A DNA stretch of 64,000 nt from Temnopleurus reevesii (Eukaryota; Echinodermata; Echinoidea; Temnopleuroida; Temnopleuridae): contig BQKZ01000040.1 of NCBI GenBank assembly GCA_036244855.1, forward strand, positions 196,963 through 260,962. Direction: 5' to 3'. The notes under the pieces were generated by a model. It had not been told where the DNA came from and ran no database searches. It saw nothing but the letters and a program-made list of their open reading frames with translations. The stretch's first letter is position 1. The number at the start of each line of letters is the position of its first letter. A program made the position numbers and the translations under genes. Positions 14,401 to 24,282 of this stretch are shown piece after piece.

Positions 14401-15904
14401 CGTAATATAGTGTTTGTGTGTTATGTTTGAATTTGTAAGACTTTCACTTGAATTAATTTTGAGATCTGTTTCTGAAGAAATATGTTGACGTAAATTCGAC
14501 ATCAAGACAGTATCACACACAGGAATGAATAGTCTAGTGATGTATTCATTCAATCAATTACGGAGAAGACTAATGAAAATATTTTCTGATGGTAAATCAT
14601 GTTAGTGTATTCGTTGAACTCGCTTATAAACATAATTTATTTATGAAACTGATATATTTTTTTAACGGCAGTTTCTGTGATGCGATCGATCAAGGTCATT
14701 GGTGGCATTGATGATGACAAGATCTTTTTTCCCTCCATCCATGATGCTGTCATTTCAATATCCAGAAAACAGGTATTGATTTTTTTTTTCAATTTACTTA
14801 TCACACTGCTTCATTGACATTAAAAAAAATCCCTACATGCATTATGTTCGACGAAAGAAAGGTTATTATATATATAGTCTGTAAATACGAGGGGTGATAT
14901 GTTTTCTCCGAAATATTAGATAGAATAGTTTCCATGTCAATGACATTGTACGAATGATCTCATTCCGTGTCTTTCATCTTACTATATGAAAATAAGAGGT
15001 CAAACGGCATCGGATTAGGATAATCAATGAGCCAACATTATTTGACGCTTGCAACAAGCTGATAGTGCGAAGTTGCTAACCATGATTTAAGAGTTCCAAC
15101 GTGAATACATACATTATGATATTGTACCCTCCCATGCCATATTCTATGCCAACATAGACCCACTCTTAATTCCTTCAGGACACACGTATAAATCAATTTT
15201 ATGCACTGGCCATATGAAGAAAAATGATACAAAATATCTCAGGATTAGTTTCTGTACTCAAGAACGATAACTTTATGGAATTATATTGCTGATTCTCAAA
15301 ACCTAATGGCAAATAACATACGATGTGCCATACAATTATAAAAACACATGCCCTAAAGGAACTGATAGTGACGTCCTCTACTAGGGTTGTCTATCTTATT
15401 TGCATTATATGGGGTAGTGATTTTTACACTTTTTATTAGCAGAAGTATTCAACAAGTCATGGAATATGTTCAATTTAAAGAAGGGGAAAACAATTTTGCG
15501 AGAGGCCGTTGACTAATCTACAAGTCGAGACATTGCAATTTTCTACCTTTGTCGTCTTTGGTCTTTGGTACCTAAGGCATAACTCAATTAAGAATTGTTT
15601 TATCCTACATAATTTACAAACCGTGTATGACACTTTAATTTCAACAATAGGTATTTGCGATTTTTTTTTACATTTAAAGAAAAATAAGAAAAAGTACGAT
15701 GGGTGAATCAATGGAAAACGAACGTAATTTTGCAATGTTACGATACTTGTGACATGGGAGGGTATGAGTTCATTGAATCCTAATGGTTTTATGTTTATCT
15801 TTCAGGTTCACAGAACGAGAGTATTGGCAGATTCGAAATCAGATGAAAATTGCACAAGCATAAAAGACCCCGAGCCTTCCAGGGATGAAACAACAAAACT
15901 TTGA
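3858..15904 (+). CDS. SLC26/SulP family anion exchanger, 16 coding exons, 772 aa
   Basis: Membrane anion transporter of the SLC26 family (Cl-/HCO3-/oxalate/sulfate exchange, or prestin-like); the paralogue is uncertain. Coding exons: 3858-4113, 4877-4993, 6196-6306, 6941-7197, 7877-8041, 9016-9168, 9790-9872, 10513-10669, 11018-11131, 11490-11567, 12053-12148, 12766-12942, 13294-13476, 14106-14277, 14672-14772, 15806-15904. They sum to 2319 nt with every phase matching. Residues 1-85 are an acidic cytoplasmic N-terminus. About 95-570 is the SulP transmembrane domain, with the signature [16 protein letters not shown], then [11 protein letters not shown] and SSRHSSVG. About 590-740 is the STAS domain, with [19 protein letters not shown]218 and N236 are sequons in the TM3-TM4 loop. 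The C-terminus TTKL fits a class I PDZ ligand. The length is normal for the family. Oddity: the TM10 serine just before the conserved Arg is Ala (A458-R459). Introns hold only repeats and no nested gene I can support. Confidence 0.95.
4345..4400 (-). repeat. SINE tail fragment
   Basis: CACATAGCATTGAAGGAATA and GCGTACCTATTCC resemble the CACATAGCATTCAAGGAATA ... GGTACCCATTC segment of the SINE at 58745-59020. Short and diverged. Confidence 0.4.
4877..4993 (+). CDS. SLC26-like exon 2
   Basis: Encodes [12 protein letters not shown] followed by the SulP signature [16 protein letters not shown] (TM1). Donor A/GTAAGT; phase 1 on both sides. Confidence 0.93.
5655..5784. repeat. palindromic MITE, GGTCACATAG family, copy 1
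   Basis: Ends CCCGGTCACATAG and CTATGTGACCGGGG, with inner ATTCAACACGA/TCGTGTTGAAT arms. Lies in SLC26 intron 2. Copies at 50178-50305 and 59932-60046. Confidence 0.85.
6196..6306 (+). CDS. SLC26-like exon 3
   Basis: Encodes [20 protein letters not shown] and SSRHSSVG, the TM2-TM3 hallmark of the family. Acceptor CTCTAG, donor G/GTGAG. Confidence 0.95.
6386..6545. repeat. palindromic MITE, CTTCTTGTGCCACCCT family, copy 1
   Basis: Shares TCTTCTTGTGCCACCCTC, a central palindrome around AACATAGACG...CGTCTATGTT, and AGACGTCTT arms with copies at 12438-12608 and 57744-57924. Begins about 80 bp after SLC26 exon 3. Confidence 0.75.
6941..7197 (+). CDS. SLC26-like exon 4 with the extracellular loop
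   Basis: Starts TFGVVSIL, then runs through a Ser/Pro/Thr-rich loop (residues about 184-224) written largely in CAT/CAC/CCA triplets. It carries two N-T-T sequons (N218, N236) and a Cys pair. Ends in phase 0 at LIQ/GTTTGT. Confidence 0.9.
7877..8041 (+). CDS. SLC26-like exon 5
   Basis: Encodes [19 protein letters not shown], the conserved TM5-TM6 stretch. Acceptor CTGCAG, donor TAT/GTAAGT. Confidence 0.95.
8391..8463. repeat. (AT)n microsatellite
   Basis: About 36 uninterrupted AT units in SLC26 intron 5. The frame reading IYIYIY is an artefact. Confidence 0.98.
9016..9168 (+). CDS. SLC26-like exon 6
   Basis: Encodes 51 residues, including [19 protein letters not shown] and the cytoplasmic [11 protein letters not shown] stretch typical of SLC26 TM7. 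Donor GTT/GTGAGT. Confidence 0.92.
9242..9410 (+). repeat. tRNA-derived SINE, truncated
   Basis: The head GCCGTGGTGTAGTGGACCTG carries an A-box-like motif and GTTTCGAATCC a B-box. The body TTGCTGCACTTAACCCAGGT and AATGGGTACC matches the minus-strand copy at 58745-59020. Lies in SLC26 intron 6. Confidence 0.85.
9790..9872 (+). CDS. SLC26-like exon 7
   Basis: Encodes [19 protein letters not shown] and IIGDVPVG (family: vvG.IP.G). Donor GG/GTAAGT, phase 2. Confidence 0.92.
10177..10440. repeat. palindromic MITE, CTGGTGTTAAATT family, copy 1
   Basis: Starts CACTGTAAAACAAAACACTG and ends GCGTTTCTGCATTG. GGTCCACACCAGAAAAGT is mirrored by ACTTTTCTGGTGTGGACC. Lies in SLC26 intron 7. Confidence 0.88.
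10513..10669 (+). CDS. SLC26-like exon 8
   Basis: Encodes GFPQPTVPS and [19 protein letters not shown], then the YEIDANQ motif preceding TM10. Acceptor CTCTAG, donor CAG/GTAAGT. Confidence 0.95.
11018..11131 (+). CDS. SLC26-like exon 9 (TM10)
   Basis: Encodes [15 protein letters not shown] and [19 protein letters not shown]. This aligns without gaps to the SxSRSLVQExTGGxxQ block of other SLC26 proteins. The Arg is kept and the neighbouring Ser is Ala. Confidence 0.95.
11354..11432. repeat. (CTA)n trinucleotide tract
   Basis: CTA/TAC triplet repeat in SLC26 intron 9, 58 bp before exon 10. It produces spurious poly-Tyr, poly-Val and poly-Ser frames. Confidence 0.95.
11490..11567 (+). CDS. SLC26-like exon 10
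   Basis: Encodes [18 protein letters not shown] and PLFEPLPK (family: l..lf..lPk). Donor AAG/GTAACT. Confidence 0.94.
11608..11725. repeat. dispersed repeat D, copy 1
   Basis: Shares TTAAGTCGAACGCC...GCAATG, GGAACCGGCTTGTAATTGTT and GTACGGATCTATTGTC with 32787-32903. Confidence 0.75.
12053..12148 (+). CDS. SLC26-like exon 11
   Basis: Encodes [15 protein letters not shown] and [15 protein letters not shown], strongly conserved around TM12. Donor TTT/GTAAGT. Confidence 0.95.
12438..12608. repeat. palindromic MITE, CTTCTTGTGCCACCCT family, copy 2
   Basis: Contains CCAAGACGTCTGAACTTCTT, GTGCCACCCTCATAAAATAG and GATGTCTTAGCAAAAAGAAG. Lies in SLC26 intron 11. Confidence 0.75.
12766..12942 (+). 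CDS. SLC26-like exon 12
   Basis: Encodes the last membrane helices, with [19 protein letters not shown], then RTQLPHYS and the start of the STAS linker. Donor TCG/GTGAGA. Confidence 0.95.
13294..13476 (+). CDS. SLC26-like exon 13 (STAS start)
   Basis: Encodes [19 protein letters not shown], the first STAS strand and helix, followed by a Lys/Asp-rich segment corresponding to the STAS intervening loop. Ends phase 0. Confidence 0.92.
14106..14277 (+). CDS. SLC26-like exon 14 (STAS core)
   Basis: Encodes [18 protein letters not shown], matching the vilDcs.v.fvDv.G...l STAS motif. Acceptor TTCAG, donor G/GTATAA, phase 1. The variable loop encoded between exons 13 and 14 is short compared with vertebrate prestin. 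Confidence 0.93.
14672..14772 (+). CDS. SLC26-like exon 15 (STAS end)
   Basis: Encodes [12 protein letters not shown] and the conserved [12 protein letters not shown] ending of the STAS domain. Donor CAG/GTATTG. Confidence 0.93.
15806..15904 (+). CDS. SLC26-like exon 16 (C-terminus and stop)
   Basis: Acceptor TTTCAG. Encodes a 32-residue polar tail ending TTKL, with TGA at 15902-15904. Ser/Thr at -2 and Leu at 0 match a class I PDZ ligand, as in several SLC26 members. Confidence 0.85.
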   Translation, partial: VHRTRVLADSKSDENCTSIKDPEPSRDETTKL

Positions 15905-16999
15905 AATGAGACTGAATTAATGTTCACTAATTTCAGAAACGGTGCTGAATATTAAAGTACAGTACTATCGTAGACAACGCTTAAGATATATGTAAATGGA
16001 GTATTACAAGATATTTCTGATTATAACTTACAGTTTTTGTTGTGGAACGAATTTCTAATGTTGTCTACTTACAAATGCGAAATAACTTCTGAACCTGTTA
16101 TAGTGGTTTTCCAGCAAACAAACAATCACACAAACATATTCTTTTAAAAATATCAACAGTGAAATTAAACACTTATTACAGGATATTAGACTTGCGATAT
16201 TTCATCAATATAATTACTATCATCAATATAATTATTAATATCACAATTAAAAGTACTTGAAAAGAGGTAAAGATAATTTTTAATTAGATCAATCAACGAT
16301 ATTATGTTCAAGGATTACATGTATCTTGAATCATTTCTAAACCTTGATCTTGGTACCAAAGGATTATTATATGTGCAATCTGTAATATAATTATATCAAA
16401 CAAATCATCTTAGGAAACATACATTTCTATATCAAATTGTATAATCTTGAATTTTTTTGATGATACCGATTTTAATTGTAATGGCCTTCTACGAACATTT
16501 ATATATCAATATTTATTTCCCCGATGGGGAATTTTCTTAAGAGATTAAAAACGAAAGGTATATCAGATGCAAAAAAATTGTAGGTGGTTTTGATTTGCAA
16601 TTTTCTTTGTAACAACCTAATATATTGTAATCATGTTTTCATTTTCGATGTTAAGACAAATTTTGCCATGAGGGATCATCGCGAGAAGGTGTGCCAGAAT
16701 CGGTCTGCCCCTTCAAGAATGTCGAATCCTTGATACGTCCATGGTCACAGTTTACCAAGATACTTGGTGATGCTTGATACTCCCCTTTTTCTTCACCTTA
16801 TTAGCTCTAAATATTTTTTGTGTAACCCCACAGAGTTTTTAATGTTGATGTCTCGTAAAATGTTGCTATGAATGACTTAATTCGTCAATCATTAAAGATG
16901 TATAATCACAGACGCAAGTATGACAAACACACATATTGTTTAAACAATGCATTTACTTATTACAATCTACTCAGTCGTCGTTATTATGTAATGTTGTTG

Positions 17000-17005
17000 A
17001 ATAAA
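17000..17005 (+). terminator. poly(A) signal of the SLC26-like gene
   Basis: AATAAA about 1.1 kb after the stop, followed at 17036-17072 by a GT/T-rich stretch suitable as a downstream element. Implies a 3' UTR of about 15905-17025. Confidence 0.55.
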
Positions 17006-17047
17006 GATAACTTTTATACATATTTTGAAAGTAATTGTGTGTGTTTC

Positions 17048-17053
17048 TTTATT
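17048..17053 (-). terminator. poly(A) signal of the SBP-like gene
   Basis: AATAAA on the minus strand 255 bp after the stop. It lies about 40 bp from the plus-strand poly(A) signal of the SLC26 gene, so the two 3' ends probably overlap. Confidence 0.5.
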
Positions 17054-17307
17054 TTTTGTATTCTTTGTTGGTTGGCCTAACTAATCAAATTTGGATTTTA
17101 AGGCGTTTCCCATTCAATACTGAATGTTTAAATCTTTCATCGACCTAATTGGATAAGCCAGAAAGCTTGCTTTTTAAAATACTCAATCACAATGCTAGAC
17201 ACTGTATTTGAATTAATATATTGGGACAAAATAGGGATACGTATGGGAACAGAGCCTGGCCCTTACCCCTCCGTAACAGAAATAAAGTTGTGATGTGTGA
17301 CATATCC

Positions 17308-17351
17308 TTAGTCGAGACAAATGACATCTCCAGCAAAACCGCGTTGGGAAC
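17308..17351 (-). CDS. SBP-like gene terminal exon 8
   Basis: A very strong acceptor (CTCTATTTTCACAG) at 17352 joins in phase 1 to give HGSQRGFAGDVICLD followed by TAA at 17310-17308. It supplies the eighth cysteine. Other candidate acceptors in the interval have poor pyrimidine tracts. Confidence 0.6.
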
Positions 17352-20300
17352 CTGTGAAAATAGAGCGCAATTCAACTTTAATGATTAAAGAACATGATAT
17401 AACACTATTGACACAGACTATGAGGAGGCAATGAGATCTACTAAAACATAAACATAACAAGTGCTTAATTCTCATAGAAATGTATTTTGTCATTTCTGGT
17501 CATGACAAATGCGAATTAAGACACATAATTATTTTGGTACTGATAGATCAAACATGAATTTTGAATAAAAAATCTGGTAAGATCAAAAAGGGGCAAAATA
17601 ATTTTCACCAGTTAATTGTGAGAACTGGAAGTGAATTTGTCAGTATTAAAAATAGGTCAGAAACATTAACACACAAGTGGATTTTCGAAAAGAATAATCG
17701 ACCTCATAAACGAAATCAGGGTTGATGACATATAGGCCACAATTCCAACCCATGTGATCTTCCATGCCCTCTTCAATCTTTCCCAAAACATTTTCTGCTT
17801 TTGACATATGCAACTATTTACAAAATCTAGATTTTATGTTATTTTGAATATACGTTTTCCCTGCAAACTTTTTTATTTCGTTGCCCGACTTTAATTTGAA
17901 ATCGTAAAATATGACGGGGATCCTGGATGCACGGCTCGCTAAACATTCAAATTTTGCGTCAGATTGTTAACATTTTGAATTTTTGTTTGTTATGTTCAAA
18001 AGTTTAATTCAAGTGCACTTTTGAGAGAATGTGAGATCGTTTTGATGACCGTTTTGGTTTTCCACCATCCATGAGTGATCAATAATTGAACGATTCTTTT
18101 ACGATCACCCTCGGAAAAAAAATATTTTTGTTGCTTTGGTATTTTTAAAGATCAGGTACAGAAGTTGTCTCACCCGTGCGACGCTAAATCGTGTTTAACT
18201 GAATAATCGGAAAAGTGATTCGGGCAACAAAATCAGGAACTTGACGGATAAAACCTACAATGAATCCACCCCAGCAACCAACACTCACCATGTTCATTGT
18301 CCACATTAGCACATATATCCTTGTACCTCCCATTCTGTCTGAGAGCTTCAAAGGCCGGGTTCCACCAATCGTTCAGTGTACTCAACATAGTTGTCATGAT
18401 GGAGCCCCCAGCCCTCTGACAGTTGGTGATGGTCGGTCCAATCTGCTGGAGCCCACTGTCCAGATTCGTGTGAACGTTTGTGAATGCTGCTACTACCTAT
18501 GTAAATCAATGAAGTATTTTCTTGTTAAAAGTGTCATCTTCAAAACGTAGGCAAATACATTTTTTCGGGGTTTTTTCTTCTTCAAATCTAAGATTCATGT
18601 AAAAACATTTTATGGAGCCTCTAACATAAAAGATGCAATTACACTTAGGATTAACATTAATTGTAAGTCAATTGCAACATTTCGTCACCGTTTTTACGAA
18701 CCGGCCTACTAGCGAGGGGTGGTTGCACGAACCAGTCGAAGCAATTCAATTGAAGAATTGAAATAAAAGCTATTGAAATAACATGAATTGAAGTAGTGGT
18801 TTGTCATTGTATTTGACGCTATGTCGGGTTTCTACGTGTTCAAGCACCACCGTAGTTATAGGCCGGTTCGTAAAAACGCTGACGATGTGTACCGTTAAGA
18901 TACAATTAATTTTCGTATTTCTTGTATGTTACAGGCCCATACATTTTCCAGTTAATTCGTATAAAACCAATATGATCATATTATGATCACAAATCAGATG
19001 ACTTAAGTAATCAATTTAAGTGCATAAAAAATAGCAAAAAGTGTATGACTGCTTGGATCGACCATTCAGCGTTATAAAAAAAATATACCGAGTAGTTCTA
19101 CGTCCAGCTTTACAATTAAAATTGAATAACATATTTCGACTTCTCATCGCCTAAAATAAACTGAAGGGTTAATATACTTACCTCATTGTTATTAACTGCT
19201 GCGATCAACTGATCTCTAGTTTTGTAGTGAACGATCTGGGAGGGACTCAGTGGCACACCCTGTTCAAGAAGAAAAGAATAATAAGACGAATAAGAAGAAG
19301 AAGAAGAAGGAGGAGAAGGAGAAGATATTATTATGATCACAAATCAGATGACTTAAGTAATCAATTTAAGTGCATAAAAAAAGAAGAAGAAGGAGGTGAA
19401 AAAGAGGAAGAAGAAGGATGAGAAGGAGAAGGAGAAGACGAAGGAATAGAAGAGGAAGAAAAAGAAGAAGAATGGTAAATAATGTGAAGATGAACAAAAG
19501 GAGGAGAAGGAGAAGGAGTAGAAAAAGAAGAAGCGAACTTAAATACCTCTAATATATTAGTTTGATTTTTATTTTAGCATTGGCATGTTCAACATTCCCA
19601 AAACACATATGCAAACCTACATAAACACACATGCATACACACGTACATGTATATTATAAGTACACACAAAGATAAAATAAGGACATAATCATAATTATCT
19701 AGTTTACAAATATATAGATCAGTACATTTTATCAAGAGGATTAATATTCAGGACGAATAATCTGTCAATATTACTTTGTACATTATGTCAAACACCCCCA
19801 ACACACATCATGCGATTTCGTTGAACAAAATATGTCAAAGTATTCATGTACAGAAAATTAGATGATTTCATTTCAAACAGGGCATTACCGTAATAGTATC
19901 CGAGTTTCTTGCTAGACAATGTTCATCGGTTGACCAGCCATCACCGAACCCAATCTTCCAATCGGCGGCGATATTTGTTGGGTTAAAATTATTAGGGTTC
20001 CCTTGTCTGACAAAGAACTGTCCATTGAACTTCTTGCGCATTGGACTAGAGAACTGGAAAGTCAGAGATCGGTCGTATGTATTGTACCATCCTGCAAGAA
20101 ATAAATATGCAGTTTATTTACATTGACTCAATTGAATTTTAGTAATTTTTACCCATCAAATACGGTAACTGCTCCGTTGTTACACAAACACATAAGTTTT
20201 TAAGTCATTTTTATTATTGGGTCATAATAGTAGGTTATGCCCAAAGTATAGTTCATACGTCCTGTATAAGTTACTGGACGCAAGGAATTCGTCAACACAT

Positions 20301-23300
20301 GTTCACAAACGTAACTCGTACGTCGAAATACATTACACCTCGACGTTTTAGTCAGTGTATGTCCGACGCATGCAAATTTTATCAAAAGCGTCGGTATAGA
20401 GTGGGATTTAGACGTAAAAGGAGTATATTAATAGCGGGTTGACATTTGCATAACGTTTTCTAGAACGGTTTCATAACTTATGATTAACGGATTTCGATGA
20501 AACTTCTTATACCCAACTATAGCATACTCATACGTTATACATGCGTCTGGGGAAAACTAGCAAAGTAGACGTATTTCGATTTATGATTTACCTTTTGAGT
20601 AACGTTTGTGAACGTGTGTCGACGATTGAGTAGCGTCTTTATAACGAACGTAGAACGTATGAGAAATACGTCGAACAATTTTTGTGTATGCACATTTTCG
20701 ACGAATGACGACATAATATGACAGCATATTTCAGCGTGTCCATAACGAATGGGAAAGGTATCCATTACCTAATCGACGACGTTCATAAGCGTTTTCGTCA
20801 AATACGTCGTCCATAAGATATGCATTCGTTGAAATATGTTGATTAACAACAAGTTTCTAATACGTTATGTTCAATTCATCATGAATACTTTATTAGCGTG
20901 TGATGACGTTTTAGGGCAATTTACATATTACGTCGGGGAGGAGTCTGTTAAAACGTCCTTTTGTGACGGCAACATTATTCGATCGGCGAAAGAAGATGGG
21001 AAAGACGGTACGAAGGTGCCGATGATTCTACAAACTGATATTGGTGGATAATGGGAGCGGTGACATTTTTTTTTCTTTTGATTTGTATTGCTCAGCCATA
21101 CATTTAATTTAACAAAATTAACTTTGTCATTATCAAAATAAGTGCCATTTTTTTGCATGCTGAAAGCTCTATATAGGGTAACTATCAAAACTGGTGCACA
21201 TTATGTGTTTCAAATGGTACAAAGTAGAACGAAGAGATTGTAACATATCGCTCAATCTGATTATCCACTAAGTATTTGTTTTCAAGATGTAATTTCCGTT
21301 CATTTGCTCAGATCAATCGAGGTCCAAGTATCTATTAATAGATTACCTAGCATGCAAGGTTAGCCAGGAAGTAAAATCGATGCTGATTATTTTACCTCAT
21401 CAAAAAGAAAATTGATGTGATTTCTTTAATCCATTTTGATACATTTACACATAGATAAGATAATTTTAATTTTTACCGTGATGAAATAAAATTTATCTTA
21501 CCTTTGTATAAATGTATCAAAATGGATTAGAGAAATCACTTTATATTATGTCCCAAAAGTACAATAGCTTTTTAAAACGAATGTTCTCACGTAACGGGCA
21601 ATAATGACGAAAATGGGATTCAGTTTTACCAGGAAATAAAATTGATGAGCAAAATGTGTTCAGTTTGTATTTTTCTCGAAACCCTCGCCTCAGAGGACGT
21701 GGTTTTCAACAGGTTGCATTTTCAAAGATATGGAGGTCTTAATGGTGCATTTTGTTACAAAATGCAAAAAGATTTTTGCTGTCATCTTAGCAACGCCAAT
21801 GTTGGGGGGAGATCATTTTGTATCAGGAACGTAGTTATGATTGCACTTAAACGGAAGGGGGAGGGGGTGGGGCACCATTTTTACGGGGTTCTCTCTTCTG
21901 TCCCTCCGTTTTTCAATTAGCTTTTTTTTTCTTTCGATTTTTATGTTTTCGCACATTCTAATGGGTGGTGCCTGCCCGCCCACTCTGCCAATTCTTTAAT
22001 GATTCAATGCACCAATCAATGAAGTTCATCTGGACCTACCTGTGCACGCATCGTACCATCCTGCCATGAGACCCTGGCCACCACGGGCCTGCTCTCCTGA
22101 TCGAGAAGTCCAACAGTTACTGTATACATCCCACACAAGACGACAATTCTTGTTGGCTTGGGCACAAACTATAGGCATAGGAAAATTTAAAAAAAAAAAA
22201 AGGTAACACCAATACGATTAAAAATAAAGAAATGATAAACAAATTCAAGATTATGAATCCTCGATCGGATTTTTTTTTATAAAGACTCGTAAGACTTTAT
22301 TTATACACTGCAAAAACGCTGGTGTTAAATTTAACACCATAGGTCCACACCAGAAAAGTGTTAAAATAATATCATATATGATATATGATATATGATATTA
22401 TTTTAACACTTTTCTGGTGTGGACCTATGGTGTTAAATTTAACACCATAGGTCCACACCAGAAAAGTGTTAAAATAATATCATATATGATATATGATATA
22501 TGATATTATTTTAACACTTTTCTGGTGTGGACCTATGGTGTTAAATTTAACACCAGCGTTTTTGCAGTGTAACGTTTGAAATGTATTGCCCAAATGTGAT
22601 ATTGGATAAAAATGCTAAAAATGCAAAAAACAAAATTCTTGAAAAATTATCAAGTCGTGGGGACACGGGGTCTGGAGGGCGGTGATCGCCCTGAAATATA
22701 TTTTAGAGAAGGGTGTGCAATCCATAATGATAATTTTATTAATTTTGCCCCAGCTCAAAATGCTACCCCCTCTATTATCTTAACACAAAATATTAATATC
22801 AAAGAATTAATAAAACATACAAATCGAGTGAATCCGGTAGTCGGCATATCGACGAAAAACCTCAATTTTAACATATCAACTTTTTTTCTTCTAAAGATAG
22901 AAAATATCTTCAAATGTTGATTCTATTTAAATTCGATTACCTGCGTTGACGATATCGACATGAAACCCACGGAGTGTACCAGTTGTCTCATCTCTGCGAA
23001 TAAATGAAGGAAAAGAAATGATATGCCATTTTTAAACGCATTACCGCAACGATTACTTAGTTGGGAACTCTTTAATAACTCCTTATATCTGAAATCTCTT
23101 AAATTCGGGGCTTTTATGCAGGAAATATCGTCACACATTATATAAATATATGTTCTTCGTAATTCGTTAAGTAACGGTTCCAATTAAATGGATTGTACAT
23201 ATAAGAAGAAATTAATCAATCAATATCGTAATAGATCGCAAATATATAAAACACCTCTTTAACAATATATAGAGCATATAAGTATGCGTTCTCTCAATTT

Positions 23301-24282
23301 CATGAAACTGTTCTGAATAATTGAATCAAATTCACATTCACATTTGTGCAAAGGAATCAAACGTACAGTATAACCTCATTAAAATGAGGTCATTGGGACC
23401 ATAGGAATTACCTCTTTATATTGAAATCTTGTTATATCAGGGGCAGAATACAATAAGATACAAATAGATGGGACCAACTTGTTGTAACGAGAGCTTGTTA
23501 TATCAGTGCTCTTTAAACGAGGTTTGACTGTATTTTGTATAAAAATCTGACAAATAAAATTATACCAATAATACAGAACATTTCATGAAGTTTGAAAGAT
23601 TTGTAGGCTCTCTTTACAAAATATAGTAAAGAACTCAATAATTGAAGAGGAACAAATAATATAAAGTTCAAGCCTCAGCATCAAAATGTTATTGGGAAAT
23701 AAGATGCAACGCTCTGACGGTGTTATAGAATAAAGAGAAGGGGAAGGGGTGCATTTCCCAATTTTAAAAACTTACAGATATTCAACGTTTGATCCATCAT
23801 GGCCTATTGCGAAAGTCCATACATCATCTGCAACTTTACCTAACGGATAAAATCAGGAAAATATATAAAATGAATCTATATAGAAAAAAAAACAACTAAC
23901 AAGTAATAAAAAATTACCTTTATTGAATGTTATTTGTTAACATGTTAGCTTCATTTCATCCCTTCTTCCTTTTTCCAGTGTTACTCCCTATAACCTTCAC
24001 CTACTCGAACAATATCATTGCAAACATAATTTTTATACGCATTTAGGTCATTTTGCCATTATAAGAAATAATGCTTGGAAAATTACCATTTGAGCTCCTC
24101 CCAGAGCTAGCGTCACCAACATTGATGGTTGTTCCTTCCCCAGATAGACTGGTAGCTGATAGGATGATAGCGATCGTCGATACGAGCAGGCTAATGATGA
24201 CGAGGACGACTAGGAGTCTTGTCAAACCTTGGTTTGCCTGGCTACCCCGGGTATCGACAAGGTTTTCAGCTCCGTCCATCAT
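17308..24282 (-). CDS. SBP type 3-like protein, membrane-anchored isoform (320 aa)
   Basis: Uses first exon 24282-24087 in place of the signal-peptide exon and joins the same exon 2 at 23827 in phase 1. All later exons are shared. The N-terminus MMDGAENLVDTRG is about 22 residues, ends with an Arg, and precedes a hydrophobic segment LLVVLVIISLLVSTIAIIL (about residues 24-42). There is no cleavage-like motif, so a type II signal-anchor placing the binding domain outside the cell is inferred. Start choice: the in-frame reading extends upstream but has no other ATG. The two first exons could also belong to two transcripts with separate promoters. Confidence 0.75.

Noticed and set aside
17814..17938. 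Alternative terminal exon of the SBP-like gene starting at 17938
   Set aside because: Phase fits but the pyrimidine tract is poor. The exon at 17351 has a far better acceptor and a Cys-containing tail.
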